Source of the DNA: an uncultured Bacteroidales bacterium | GTDB lineage: Bacteria; Bacteroidota; Bacteroidia; Bacteroidales; Salinivirgaceae | Assembly: GCA_937981765.1 (NCBI GenBank) | Contig: CALJOM010000003.1 | Coordinates: 22,192 to 86,191, forward strand | Reading direction: 5' to 3' | Length of the DNA: 64,000 nt | Shown: one piece after another, positions 55,398 through 64,000 of the stretch | How the letters are laid out: each line of letters opens with the position of its first letter | Position numbering within the stretch: position 1 is the stretch's first letter | The notes under the pieces: model-generated | Told to the model about the DNA's origin: nothing | Database searches by the model: none | What the model saw: only the letters and a program-made list of their open reading frames with translations | Position numbers and translations under genes: made by a program

Positions 55398-56416
55398 TTC
55401 GCTTAGGAATTATTTCGCCGGCCGATATTGCCGTACGACGTTTTTTACCGGCCTTGTCAAAATCGCCGCACTTTACATTTGCAGGATTAGCCTTGGCTAG
55501 CTATGAAGAATGGGACAAGTCTTCGCAACGGAATTTTGAAAAAGAAAGCGCTCTGGCACAAACCATTATTCAAACTTACGGTGGAAAACTTTATTCCAGC
55601 TACACAGAAATTGTTGTCGACACCGAAATCGACGCACTCTATATTCCACTACCTCCGGCTCTGCATTATGAGTGGGCAAATCGCGCTTTGGAAAACAACA
55701 AACACGTGTTGATTGAAAAACCGGCTACAACCCTATTAAGAACCACCCAAAAACTTATTTCAAAGGCAGAAAGCAACAACCTGGCTTTCCACGAAAACTA
55801 CATGTTTGTGTTTCATCGCCAGTTGGCTGCCATTGAGGAAATTATCAACAGTCAACAACTGGGAAAAATCCGACTCTATCGACTGGCATTTGGTTTTCCA
55901 CAACGTCCGGCAACCGATTTTCGTTATAAGAAAAAACTGGGGGGAGGCGCCCTGCTTGATTGCGGCGGATATCCCATTAAGCTGGCAACCATTCTTCTGG
56001 GCGATTCTGCACGGCTTGTTCATGCACAACTCAACTACCTTCAGGGCTTTGAAGTGGACATGTACGGAGCGGGTACCTTAGTCAATCAAAACGGCACAAT
56101 GGCCCAAATTTCCTTCGGAATGGACAACAGCTACAAGTGCGAGCTTGAAATTTGGGGGAGCAAAGGCGCATTGATTACCAACAGAATTTATACCTCGCCA
56201 CCCGACTTTCACCCCACAGCAATCCTCACCGATGGAAACAAAAAAACAGAACAACAACTCCCCAGTGACGATTCATTTGCCAACTCTCTGGAGTTTTTTT
56301 TTCACCTAATAAACACTCCAACGCTACGCATCAAGACCTACTCAAGCATACTCAAACAAGCCGAGCTGATTGATAAATTTTTCGAACTCGCAAAAAATCA
56401 ACCCAATGACCGATAA
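55394..56416 (+). CDS. Gfo/Idh/MocA-family oxidoreductase (candidate NDP-sugar 3-ketoreductase)
   Basis: 340 residues with the family's N-terminal NAD(P) domain (MIRLGIISPADIAVRRFLPAL), the EKP motif (HVLIEKPATT) and the C-terminal sheet with GGGALLDCGGYPIKLATILLG. The neighbouring 2,3-dehydratase produces a 3,4-diketo sugar that must be reduced at C3, the role of TylC1/SpnN-type enzymes of this same family, so 3-ketoreduction is the likely reaction. Overlaps the dehydratase by 4 bp and the aminotransferase by 11 bp. Specificity is inferred from context. Confidence 0.88.
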   Translation: MIRLGIISPADIAVRRFLPALSKSPHFTFAGLALASYEEWDKSSQRNFEKESALAQTIIQTYGGKLYSSYTEIVVDTEIDALYIPLPPALHYEWANRALENNKHVLIEKPATTLLRTTQKLISKAESNNLAFHENYMFVFHRQLAAIEEIINSQQLGKIRLYRLAFGFPQRPATDFRYKKKLGGGALLDCGGYPIKLATILLGDSARLVHAQLNYLQGFEVDMYGAGTLVNQNGTMAQISFGMDNSYKCELEIWGSKGALITNRIYTSPPDFHPTAILTDGNKKTEQQLPSDDSFANSLEFFFHLINTPTLRIKTYSSILKQAELIDKFFELAKNQPNDR

Positions 56417-57494
56417 ACCTATTTTTGTAACCATGCCATCGTTGGCCCCGCTCGATGAATATGTTGAGCTACTCAAGCAGGTGTGGGAATCGGGGATTCT
56501 GACCCACAACGGTCCCTTAGTGCAGGAACTCGAACGGCAACTCTGCAACACCTTGAATTTGCCGCACTTTGTTGCGGTAGCCAACGGGACTATTGCAATT
56601 CAAATGGCTATAAAGGCCCTGCAACTTAAAGGGGAAATTATAACCACTCCCTTTACATGGATTGCCACCGTTAGTGCAATTCAATGGGAAGGCTGCATCC
56701 CGGTGTTTTGCGATATTGACCCTCAAACCCTTAACATCGACCCGGCAAAAATCGAAGCTCTCATTACACCCGATACTGTAGCCATTCTGCCGGTTCACGT
56801 TTTTGGGAATCCATGCGATGTGGAAGCCATTGAATCCATAGCCAAAAAACACAATTTGAAAGTTATTTACGATGCCGCTCACGCCATCGGGTCCACCTAC
56901 AACGGCAGAAGCATTCTTGAGTACGGCGATATTTCTGCCACAAGCCTCCACGCCACCAAAATCCTGAACACAGCCGAAGGTGGTGGCTGTATAACCCAAG
57001 ATGAACAACTGAACGAAAAACTCAAGCGAATTCGTTTTTTTGGGCATAACGACCAAAAAGATGTAGTGGAAGAAGGATTCAACGGAAAACTTACCGAAAT
57101 TCACGCAGCCCTTGGGCTAGCCAATCTGAAATATCTCCACAATATTCTTGCCGACCGGCGTGAGAAATACATTTTGTATCTTGAGTTGCTTAGCAACAAT
57201 CCGAAACTTAGCTTCCAACACTCTTCGAAAGGCGAAACCAACTACTCCTATTTTCCGGTGATTTTTGAGTCGGAAAATCTACTACTCAAAGCGGTAGAGC
57301 AACTCAACGCACAAAATATTATTCCACGACGCTATTTTTACCCGTCGGTAAACACCTATACTAAAATAGTAGAATACCAACCCTGCCCGATTTCGGTGGA
57401 CATAAGCCGTCGAATTCTCTGCCTTCCATTGTACTGGAGCTTATCCGTGGATGATATACGTCGTATAGCCAACATTATAAACACACTCTTTTAA
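56406..57494 (+). CDS. DegT/DnrJ/EryC1/StrS sugar aminotransferase
   Basis: 362-residue PLP enzyme that transaminates a keto sugar nucleotide. The PLP lysine is K185 (SLHATKILNTAEGGG) and the ring-N Asp is D156 (IYDAAHAIGS); also VANGTIAIQMAIKAL at the N-terminus. ATG 56406 lies inside the end of the reductase gene, so translation is coupled. As the operon supplies a 2-deoxy-4-keto sugar, a C4 amino group (4-amino-2,4,6-trideoxyhexose) is the simplest product; C3 amination is also possible. It converges with the methyltransferase gene, 23 bp apart. Confidence 0.92.
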   Translation: MTDKPIFVTMPSLAPLDEYVELLKQVWESGILTHNGPLVQELERQLCNTLNLPHFVAVANGTIAIQMAIKALQLKGEIITTPFTWIATVSAIQWEGCIPVFCDIDPQTLNIDPAKIEALITPDTVAILPVHVFGNPCDVEAIESIAKKHNLKVIYDAAHAIGSTYNGRSILEYGDISATSLHATKILNTAEGGGCITQDEQLNEKLKRIRFFGHNDQKDVVEEGFNGKLTEIHAALGLANLKYLHNILADRREKYILYLELLSNNPKLSFQHSSKGETNYSYFPVIFESENLLLKAVEQLNAQNIIPRRYFYPSVNTYTKIVEYQPCPISVDISRRILCLPLYWSLSVDDIRRIANIINTLF

Positions 57495-57517
57495 AATAGA
57501 AGAGCTCACGGAGCAAG

Positions 57518-58405
57518 CTACAATCTCACAGCTTTTATTTTCAGTGAATTTCCCATTCGGGTGATTGTTAGAAAGCTATTGATACTCGATTTTATTAAAT
57601 TCAGCAACCGGCTCTCTTCAAACGACTGCCTCAAACGCTCATCTGTGCTGTTTTGGGTAAAAGGATTCTCGGTAGCGGGGGTAAAAGCATTTTTCAACCT
57701 GCTAAGACTAATACCGGTGGTTTCAATGCGAAAAGTACCAAATCCATTATTTTTTAACATTCGCTTCATAGTGGAAGCTGTGAAATAGCTCAGATGTTCG
57801 GGATAAACAATTTCCGTGTGTTTGTTGCGTAAAATACGGCGAGTTAACGAGTTGAAATTGGGCGTAGTTAAATACAACAAGCCTTCTTTGCGCAAAACCT
57901 GTGAAAATCGTTGCACCTCTTCGGAGGGGAAGGATAGATGCTCAACAACCTCTATCGACACCACCACATCAACCTCCGGAAGCCTATCCATAACCTGCTC
58001 CAACGTACCAGCATAGACAGTTAGTCCGTGATTCTGACATATTTCCACAGCCTTTTGAGAAATCTCAGTTCCATAACTTTCCCACCCAAGTTCACGGGCT
58101 ACCGAAAGAAATATTCCATTGCCACAGCCTACGTCTAAAATCCGGTTTAGCTTACGATACTTTTCAAAACTTTGTAAAATCTCACGGTATCGCTTTAACG
58201 TTATAGGCGATATGTAATAATGCCCCCCGTAGGAATATTGCCTGTAATAGGCTTCCAACTCAGCGGCAGAGGGTATTTTTCGGCTGAAAACAAATCCACA
58301 TCTCAGGCACTTGGTTAAACAACTGTGGGCATAACGCGGAAGCTCTTTTAACTGTGTGCATTGACACAATGGACACTTTTGGTGCTGTTTCTGCTCGGTC
58401 GACAT
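57518..58405 (-). CDS. Class I SAM methyltransferase with N-terminal zinc ribbon
   Basis: 295 residues. The N-terminal segment has two CxxC pairs (C11/C14 and C33/C36) that form a zinc ribbon. The methyltransferase core follows with ILDVGCGNGIFLSVARELGWESYGTEIS and VDVVVSIEVVEHLSFP. This zinc-ribbon methyltransferase type is frequent in capsule and lipopolysaccharide loci, but its acceptor is unknown. It lies 53 bp downstream of the radical SAM gene on the same strand and closes the minus-strand glycan cluster. Confidence 0.9.
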   Translation of the reverse strand: MSTEQKQHQKCPLCQCTQLKELPRYAHSCLTKCLRCGFVFSRKIPSAAELEAYYRQYSYGGHYYISPITLKRYREILQSFEKYRKLNRILDVGCGNGIFLSVARELGWESYGTEISQKAVEICQNHGLTVYAGTLEQVMDRLPEVDVVVSIEVVEHLSFPSEEVQRFSQVLRKEGLLYLTTPNFNSLTRRILRNKHTEIVYPEHLSYFTASTMKRMLKNNGFGTFRIETTGISLSRLKNAFTPATENPFTQNSTDERLRQSFEESRLLNLIKSSINSFLTITRMGNSLKIKAVRL

Positions 58406-58458
58406 GTTGGATTATTTGTTTTATGGGTATTTTCATAAACTTTTCACTGGCTCTCTTC

Positions 58459-59727
58459 TTATCCTCGTAGTTTAAGCCACACATAGGAGAGTGTGTTTCG
58501 CAGCGTGGTTTTTCCTGTCCGTAGATTATAATAAATCTCGATAAGATGGCCTACTTTCCGCAATGCCGGGGAAAGTCCATGGTTTTTGTGCGACTTTTTC
58601 CATCCAAATAAGCGTAACAGAAGATTGATAATAAACCTAGGCGGTACGGCTATCTTTTTCGAGCGGAGTTGTCGTTCCACATCGTTTAAACATTGCCGAA
58701 CGTTTTTGTAGTAGGGATACGAGTCTTTGTGGGTTTCGAGAATCTGATAAGCCCGGCTAAAAACTTCGTTGGGGTTTTCAAGTTTTTTGAAAGGCTTTTT
58801 GTACACATAGATATTCTCGTCGAATAAATGAAACCCACGTAAGGGATGAAATCCGATATCCACTCCAAGGTCAACGGCGTATTGAACAGCATGGGGTAGG
58901 TTTGAGAAGTTAGTTGCCATAACAACATAAGCCAGCTGAATTTCCCAGGAATAGGCGCCGGAGCGTAATTCTTCAGCAGTTTTAGCGAGATTCTTAATGT
59001 TGCTATCTACCTCCGGCCAATTTCCAAGGCTGCGTATGGCGCGGTAAGGTTCTGCTTCTGTAGCATCGATGGAAATCTGGAACCAGGCCTTTTTGAATTT
59101 AAGCAACCGTTCCACCATCGACCGGTTTAGCAAAGTTCCGTTGGTGATAAACCCCATAACCGTCTCCTGATTCGGCTGAAACGAATCGATGAATGTAAGG
59201 TCTTGCTTATTCAAAAATACCTCACCACCCATTAAAGCAACCGTACGGGCATATGGGGCAATGGATAGAAGACGCTTCACCGCAACATCCGGAATGAATT
59301 TGTAAGGAGGAGTGAAATCGTAAAAACACATGATACATCGTAGGTTGCAGCGGTTACTAAATTCCAGCTGCAAAAACATGGGAAAGTGGTTGGCATAGGG
59401 TTTATTTTTCTGAAAATTTTCCTTAGCCTTAGACTCATTTTCCCAAACAATTCCAACGCCATTACCATTACAAGCATCAGGCCAAGGATATCCTTGTCCT
59501 GAACGCAAACCCGGACAGATTGGGTTACAATAAGCTCCGTCGAAATTACTTTCTGCAATTTTTTCCCGAACCTCACGATAAAACGAGCCATTCCAAACCT
59601 CGTCAATAGAGTTAACGGCAATATTGCCAAGCGATCGCAGATTGGTGTTGCAACAATGACGCACATCGCCCGACGGGCTAATATACATGCTTGTCCATGG
59701 GTAGTGGCATACAACGCGTGAAACCAT
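58459..59727 (-). CDS. Radical SAM protein with N-terminal SPASM-like domain
   Basis: 422 residues. The radical SAM motif CxxxCxxC is C127/C131/C134 (CNLRCIMC), followed by the GGE-type SAM contact (LMGGEVFLN) and FITNGTLL. Unusually, SPASM-type auxiliary-cluster residues come first: C7 with HYPWTSMYISPSG, C25/C26, LGNIAVNSIDEVWNG and C67/C71 (CNPIC). In most SPASM enzymes this domain is C-terminal. ATG 59727 was chosen because it starts immediately before this domain. Next to glycan genes it may modify a sugar or a peptide carried on a glycan; reaction unknown. It is 10 bp after the upstream glycosyltransferase. Confidence 0.85.
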   Translation of the reverse strand: MVSRVVCHYPWTSMYISPSGDVRHCCNTNLRSLGNIAVNSIDEVWNGSFYREVREKIAESNFDGAYCNPICPGLRSGQGYPWPDACNGNGVGIVWENESKAKENFQKNKPYANHFPMFLQLEFSNRCNLRCIMCFYDFTPPYKFIPDVAVKRLLSIAPYARTVALMGGEVFLNKQDLTFIDSFQPNQETVMGFITNGTLLNRSMVERLLKFKKAWFQISIDATEAEPYRAIRSLGNWPEVDSNIKNLAKTAEELRSGAYSWEIQLAYVVMATNFSNLPHAVQYAVDLGVDIGFHPLRGFHLFDENIYVYKKPFKKLENPNEVFSRAYQILETHKDSYPYYKNVRQCLNDVERQLRSKKIAVPPRFIINLLLRLFGWKKSHKNHGLSPALRKVGHLIEIYYNLRTGKTTLRNTLSYVWLKLRG

Positions 59728-59737
59728 AATTTTTTTA

Positions 59738-60946
59738 TTAAAGGGATGATGATTTAGTTTCCCTGGAGTCAATTTCCACCAACCGGTTAATCAAATACGA
59801 CACCTGATTTTCCCAATGATATTCCTGTTTGGCTCGTCGAATATCGGAAATAAAAACCGACCGGTCGGTTGCTGAAAGTATATTTAATGCCTTGGCAATT
59901 TTTTCGGGGGAATTCTCCGTTAATATTCCAAGGTTATATTTTTCAAAAAGACGGTTATTCTCGTAGGAATAGCTGGCCACGATAGGTATTTCGGCATGAA
60001 TGTATTGATAGATTTTATTAGGGGCAGCCAAGGCTTTACTCTGGTTTATCGGCTCCAAAAGGTTGATTCCGCAATTTGCCGACCTGGTGTAGCTCAACAA
60101 CATTGAAGGGTCAACCTTGCCCGGGAAAAATACACGACTATTCACCCCATTGAGGCCAGCATGTTTTTTTAATTGGGCTTCGAGTGGGCCGTAACCAACC
60201 AAAACCAGCACTATGTTGGGATTCACAAATTTCATGGCATCAATGAGCAGAAATAAACCTCTACCTTCGTTAAAAACTCCCTGATAAATAGCAATAAATG
60301 CGTTGTGAGGCAAATTAAGCATTTGGAGCAAATCTACCGTATCGCTATCGTCGGTAAGCACGGGGCAATTTCGCACTACCAAAACACTGCCAATTTTGTA
60401 CGCAGTTTCAAAATACTCTTTAACTCCGTCGCTCACGGTTAGAAAAACATCAGCACGCATAGCCAACCGTTTTTCCTGGCAAGAACCTACTGTTTTCATA
60501 AACCACAAAAGGCTTGTAAACACCAGTCTTTTTATCCACGAAGCATTTTTGGGAAAAAACTGATTCAACGTTTCGCAATAGATTTCATGGGAATCGTAAA
60601 TTAATCGAGCTCCGCAACGCTGAGCTATTTTCCATGCAGGTGTGAGGCATGGTAAATCGTTGGCATAAATCCAATCGTAAGTGGTTCCGTTTTGCAACAC
60701 AAAGGGCACAAAGTAATTGAGTTCGAGGTAAAAAAAAGTGTGTCGTAGGATTCTATAGCGGAATCCGTTTTTTGGTTTGAGCGGGAAAAGCTCTACTGAG
60801 GTGCTAAACTCAGGCAACGGGTCGCCGGGTGCATCGGTAAGAAAGAAAAGGTCGACGTTGTGGTAAACACTCAGCGACCGAATGGTATTTATAACCCGTG
60901 AATCGTTGCGGATATCGTTATTTAGGAGCATCGCAATGTGAGCCAT
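59738..60946 (-). CDS. Glycosyltransferase (GT4-like)
   Basis: 402-residue cytoplasmic GT-B enzyme that probably adds a sugar to a lipid-linked glycan. The start MAHIAMLLNNDIRNDSRV and donor-site region (AIYQGVFNEGRGLFLLIDAM, FFPGKVDPSMLLSYTRSANCGINLLEP with a conserved E) are typical. ATG 60946 was chosen over an in-frame start at 61021 that lies inside asnB. It is 2 bp after asnB on the same strand. Donor and acceptor unknown. Confidence 0.88.
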   Translation of the reverse strand: MAHIAMLLNNDIRNDSRVINTIRSLSVYHNVDLFFLTDAPGDPLPEFSTSVELFPLKPKNGFRYRILRHTFFYLELNYFVPFVLQNGTTYDWIYANDLPCLTPAWKIAQRCGARLIYDSHEIYCETLNQFFPKNASWIKRLVFTSLLWFMKTVGSCQEKRLAMRADVFLTVSDGVKEYFETAYKIGSVLVVRNCPVLTDDSDTVDLLQMLNLPHNAFIAIYQGVFNEGRGLFLLIDAMKFVNPNIVLVLVGYGPLEAQLKKHAGLNGVNSRVFFPGKVDPSMLLSYTRSANCGINLLEPINQSKALAAPNKIYQYIHAEIPIVASYSYENNRLFEKYNLGILTENSPEKIAKALNILSATDRSVFISDIRRAKQEYHWENQVSYLINRLVEIDSRETKSSSL

Positions 60947-60948
60947 AG

Positions 60949-62781
60949 CTATAAAGATTGGTGTACTTTTAGAAAAGCTCCGGTTACAAACACTTTCCAC
61001 GTATTTGGTGCTCCGGTACAAACAAATTTTTCGTGCACGGCAATATTGCGCACTTCGTTAACATACTGGGTAAATTCACTCGTAGTTTCCCACTCTTTTT
61101 GAGGTGGTTGAAACCCAAGTTTGTTTTTGCGCCAGGTAATTTCGGGCGGCAAAATGTCTGCCAAACCGTAGCGAATAAGAGCCTTCGTCCATCCGTTGTG
61201 GATTTTGTAGTGTGCCGGAAGGCTAAAAGCAAATTCCACCAATGTATGGTCGAGAAACGGCAACCGAACTTCCACCGAGTGTGCCATGGAATTGCGGTCG
61301 GCAAAGCGGAGCAGTTTATCGAGCCCGGAAACTGTGGTATAATATGCCAACGCATCGTTTAGCCGCTCAAAGAATTTGAAAGGAGACATATGGTTTTTAT
61401 AGGCATTATAAAGCTCCGGATGAACCTCCCGAGAGGCACTTACACCAGACAAATGCCGTTTCAAAGTGTGCAAATCGGTATAAACGTTAGAAAATAGAGA
61501 TTTTGCAATAAACCTCCATCCCAACTCCAAATCGTGGGTTATAACATTGTTTTCTTTAATGGTTTGATATTCTTGCTTCGCCTGCCGATATCCCCTCTGA
61601 CGGAAAACCTGACGCAAATAGGGTTCGAAAAAATGGGTATAGCCGGCAAACACCTCATCGGCGCCTTGACCGTCGAGCAAGACAATTACCTGATTGTTTC
61701 GGGCCAAACGAAAAACCTCCCACTGGGCAAATATGCTTGCGCTCCCGAAAGGCTCTTCCTGATGATACATGAGCTTCTCTATCTGGCTTATCAATGCATT
61801 GGAATCGGGGTAGGTCTCCAGATGCTGAATATCGGTATTTTCGATAACTTTTTTCATAAAAAAGCCTTCATCAAGCTCAGAGTCATTGAACCGTGCCGAA
61901 AAGCATTTCTGTTCAACATCGCTGCTACAAATACGATTCATTACCAGAGCTACGGCCGAGGAGTCGAGCCCTCCACTCAGGCTGGTACCAAACGGGACAT
62001 CGGAGCGCATTCGCCGCATTACCGACTGTTCAAAGCGTTTTCTAAATTGCTTGCAGGCCTCTTGAAACGATAGATTTGTGATTTCCGAAATCTTATCCGG
62101 TGACCAATAGCAATATTCTCGAACCGATTGGTCTCCTTTTACAATGAGGAAATGAGCCGGTTTCAGGCGTTTTATCTTTTGAAAAAAGGTTCGGCTTTTG
62201 TCGTTTGGGTCTTCGTGAAGATCCATGTTCAAAAATAGAAACATGCTGTAAGTATCTACCGAACGTTGAATTCCGGTGGCCCAAAGGGCTTTTATTTCCG
62301 ACGAAAAGGCAAAAAAATCATCGCTTTGGCAATAGTGAAAAGGCTTTTCTCCAAAACGATCGCGGGCACAGAAAAGTTCATGTTTTTCCTCATTGTAAAT
62401 GGCAAAGGCAAACATACCGTCGAAACGTGAGAGGCAATCAACGCCCCAACAGTCATAGGCTGCCATAATCACTTCGGTGTCGGTGGCTGTTTGAAACCGA
62501 TATCCACGAGCCTGCAAATCATCACGTAATTCAATATAGTTATAAATTTCGCCATTGTAGGTTATGGTGTATTTTCCCATGTAAGACATGGGTTGTTTTC
62601 CTGCATCGGTTAAATCGATTATGGCAAGGCGTCGGTGACCCAGAAAGAGTTTCCCGTTGTCGAGCTCAGCCGTTCCTTCTCCATCCGGCCCTCGATGAAT
62701 CAACGTTTGGTTCATCTTCTGAATCACCGTAACTCCTGGATTTGAGGTGCTGTTGTACCAAATTCCGTTTATCCCGCACAT
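60949..62781 (-). CDS. asnB: Asparagine synthase (glutamine-hydrolysing)-like protein
   Basis: 610 residues. Cys2 begins a class II glutamine amidotransferase domain (MCGINGIW, with RGPDGEG and the YNGEIYNY loop), and the synthetase domain has the PP-loop SGGLDSSAVALVM. In glycan clusters such AsnB-type proteins can amidate sugar carboxyls or a peptide rather than make free asparagine. It overlaps the upstream glycosyltransferase by 13 bp. Enzyme class is firm; substrate inferred only. Confidence 0.92.
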   Translation of the reverse strand: MCGINGIWYNSTSNPGVTVIQKMNQTLIHRGPDGEGTAELDNGKLFLGHRRLAIIDLTDAGKQPMSYMGKYTITYNGEIYNYIELRDDLQARGYRFQTATDTEVIMAAYDCWGVDCLSRFDGMFAFAIYNEEKHELFCARDRFGEKPFHYCQSDDFFAFSSEIKALWATGIQRSVDTYSMFLFLNMDLHEDPNDKSRTFFQKIKRLKPAHFLIVKGDQSVREYCYWSPDKISEITNLSFQEACKQFRKRFEQSVMRRMRSDVPFGTSLSGGLDSSAVALVMNRICSSDVEQKCFSARFNDSELDEGFFMKKVIENTDIQHLETYPDSNALISQIEKLMYHQEEPFGSASIFAQWEVFRLARNNQVIVLLDGQGADEVFAGYTHFFEPYLRQVFRQRGYRQAKQEYQTIKENNVITHDLELGWRFIAKSLFSNVYTDLHTLKRHLSGVSASREVHPELYNAYKNHMSPFKFFERLNDALAYYTTVSGLDKLLRFADRNSMAHSVEVRLPFLDHTLVEFAFSLPAHYKIHNGWTKALIRYGLADILPPEITWRKNKLGFQPPQKEWETTSEFTQYVNEVRNIAVHEKFVCTGAPNTWKVFVTGAFLKVHQSL

Positions 62782-63995
62782 GTTTTTTCGATAAAGTGAA
62801 TGTATTTGCCTTTGTTGGCTGTAAATGTATAGTTTTGTTCTATTTTGCGGCGCGCATTTTTACCAATGGTTGCAAAGTCGATTTTTCGTTCCAGTATTCG
62901 GATCAGACATTGTTCCCATTCCTCTTCGGTGGTTGCCAGAAACGAATCAACACCATGCTCCACAATTTCGCGGTTAATGGTTAAGGCCGTGGCCACGCTA
63001 ACAATTCCTAAGCCCATGTATTGAATTAACTTAAAGCCACCTTTTCCCCGATTTTCAGGGGTATCGGTCAATGGCATTAACCCTACGTCGATTTGAAGCA
63101 GGTAGTGAACTTCCGACTCAAGGGTCCACCGGCGAAACTCAACCGGGAACGGAACCGCCGGACAATACTCCTTGCCTCCTATTACTAACAAACGAAACGT
63201 ATATTTTTCTGCCAGCCGCGACAGTATTGGCATCAGCCAATCCAGAAGAAAATAATTGTGATCTCCGCCAATCCAGCCAAAGGTTATTGTTTCAAGGGTA
63301 TCGGGGTATTGTTTGGGGGGATATTGGTCGTAATCTACACAGGTGGGAATTACGCAAATATTTTCGGGAGGCAAGAGTGGATTTTCCTGGAGAATGCGTT
63401 GTTTTAAGTATTCCGATGCCACAATAAACCTACGGTAAAGCCTCAGTGTGTTGTTGAATTTATTTCCCTCTTCGAGTAGAAGTTTTCCGTAAAGGCTGGA
63501 TATTTTTCGTGGGTTATTTTTTGCTGCCGCAATATCGTCGTCAAAATCAAGAATTGCGTTTGGGTGTAGCTTGAGCAAAAACTTTTCCATAAAAAGGTTG
63601 CCATAGTCATTGTAGAGCAAAAGCTCGCGGCGAACAATTACAATATTGTAGCGACTTGATTTCAAAATCTGACAAAATCGGCGAAACATGGACAAAATCA
63701 TAAACAGGGCAATGTTCTCTCGTCGGGCTAGCAATTCGAACCGATGCCTACTTCTCAGCAAAGTTGCCACCCTGGTATGATAACCACGCTCGCGAAAATG
63801 CCTACCCCATTTCTCCGCACGCGACTGATAGCCACTGTTCTCTGCCGGAAAAACCTCGAGAAACAAAATCCGCAAAGGCTTTTTAGGTGTTCTAGCCGAC
63901 GACATCCCCCAACACAAGATTTTGACTATAGCCAACAAAGGATAAATCGTAGCCCACAAAAAGAAGAAGGATATTGCCGAACGGATTTTTTTCAT
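62769..63995 (-). CDS. Glycosyltransferase (GT4-like), first gene of glycan cluster in window
   Basis: 408 residues with a membrane-associated N-terminus (MKKIRSAISFFFLWATIYPLLAI) and a GT-B fold: FLEVFPAENSGYQSRAEKWGRHFRERGYH, a central FGWIGGDHNYFLLDWLMPIL donor-side strand, and GLMPLTDTPENRGKGGFKLIQYMGLGIVSVAT with conserved acidic and glycine residues near the nucleotide site. ATG 63995, five bases from the window edge, so more upstream genes are likely. It overlaps asnB by 13 bp. Confidence 0.88.
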   Translation of the reverse strand: MKKIRSAISFFFLWATIYPLLAIVKILCWGMSSARTPKKPLRILFLEVFPAENSGYQSRAEKWGRHFRERGYHTRVATLLRSRHRFELLARRENIALFMILSMFRRFCQILKSSRYNIVIVRRELLLYNDYGNLFMEKFLLKLHPNAILDFDDDIAAAKNNPRKISSLYGKLLLEEGNKFNNTLRLYRRFIVASEYLKQRILQENPLLPPENICVIPTCVDYDQYPPKQYPDTLETITFGWIGGDHNYFLLDWLMPILSRLAEKYTFRLLVIGGKEYCPAVPFPVEFRRWTLESEVHYLLQIDVGLMPLTDTPENRGKGGFKLIQYMGLGIVSVATALTINREIVEHGVDSFLATTEEEWEQCLIRILERKIDFATIGKNARRKIEQNYTFTANKGKYIHFIEKTCAG

Positions 63996-64000
63996 GGTTT

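Noticed and set aside
61534..62073. 179-codon plus-strand frame inside asnB
   Set aside because: Antisense to a clearly coding gene, and the translation shows no family features.
1..64000. CRISPR arrays, insertion sequences, prophage or integrase genes
   Set aside because: I saw no regularly spaced repeats, transposase or integrase signatures, and no terminal repeats.

Overview
The window looks like a chromosomal segment of a Gram-negative Bacteroidota, probably Bacteroidales/Marinilabiliales-like. The evidence is an AT-rich sequence with many TTG/TAnnTTTG-type promoters (the Bacteroidota -33/-7 signature), large carboxypeptidase-regulatory TonB-dependent receptors, a PorV/PorQ-family protein linked to type IX secretion, Mpl, and Lon. 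I saw no rRNA, CRISPR array, insertion sequence or prophage. One tRNA is present, tRNA-Arg(CCU). The genus cannot be fixed from sequence alone.

Layout. 1-4.4 kb (minus): the start of a lipoprotein gene running off the left edge, an M29-like aminopeptidase, and the ribosomal operon rplM-rpsI-rpsB-tsf. 4.8-11.3 kb (plus): a TetR-controlled RND efflux operon (tetR, outer membrane factor, periplasmic adaptor, RND pump, PII-like protein) with a probable autoregulatory operator around its promoter. 11.4-26 kb (mostly minus): a DMT transporter, dxs, comEC, a polysaccharide flippase, an O-methyltransferase, an M16 protease, tRNA-Arg, a DUF2723/TMEM260-like membrane glycosyltransferase, recO (plus), a secreted hypothetical, a HIT protein and greA. 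26-35 kb (minus): a three-gene envelope operon of a TonB-dependent receptor, a 1421-residue secreted protein and a PorV-like barrel. 35-40.5 kb: small envelope proteins, a Rieske-like lipoprotein, then rfaE1-lipA-lipB and the convergent mpl. 40.7-42.4 kb (minus): a decayed ImmA/IrrE-PIN toxin-antitoxin-like pair with an internal stop, a lost zinc-ligand His and a frameshift. 42.5-47 kb: lon, then an SPFH / PH-like membrane / ribbon-helix-helix operon.

47-64 kb is an accessory, envelope-glycan region. It holds a glycosyltransferase fused to a WbpG/PseA-type sugar amidotransferase, a TIGR01777 epimerase, a lipoprotein and a second TonB receptor on minus. On plus there is a compact three-gene NDP-deoxyaminosugar operon (2,3-dehydratase, Gfo/Idh ketoreductase, DegT aminotransferase). 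On minus there is a five-gene glycan cluster (two glycosyltransferases, asparagine-synthase-like protein, radical SAM protein with an N-terminal SPASM-like domain, zinc-ribbon methyltransferase). Together these suggest synthesis of an unusual O-antigen or capsule-like glycan with a 2-deoxy amino sugar and amidated residues. This is the best candidate for undescribed biology here, together with the TonB/1421-residue/PorV operon.
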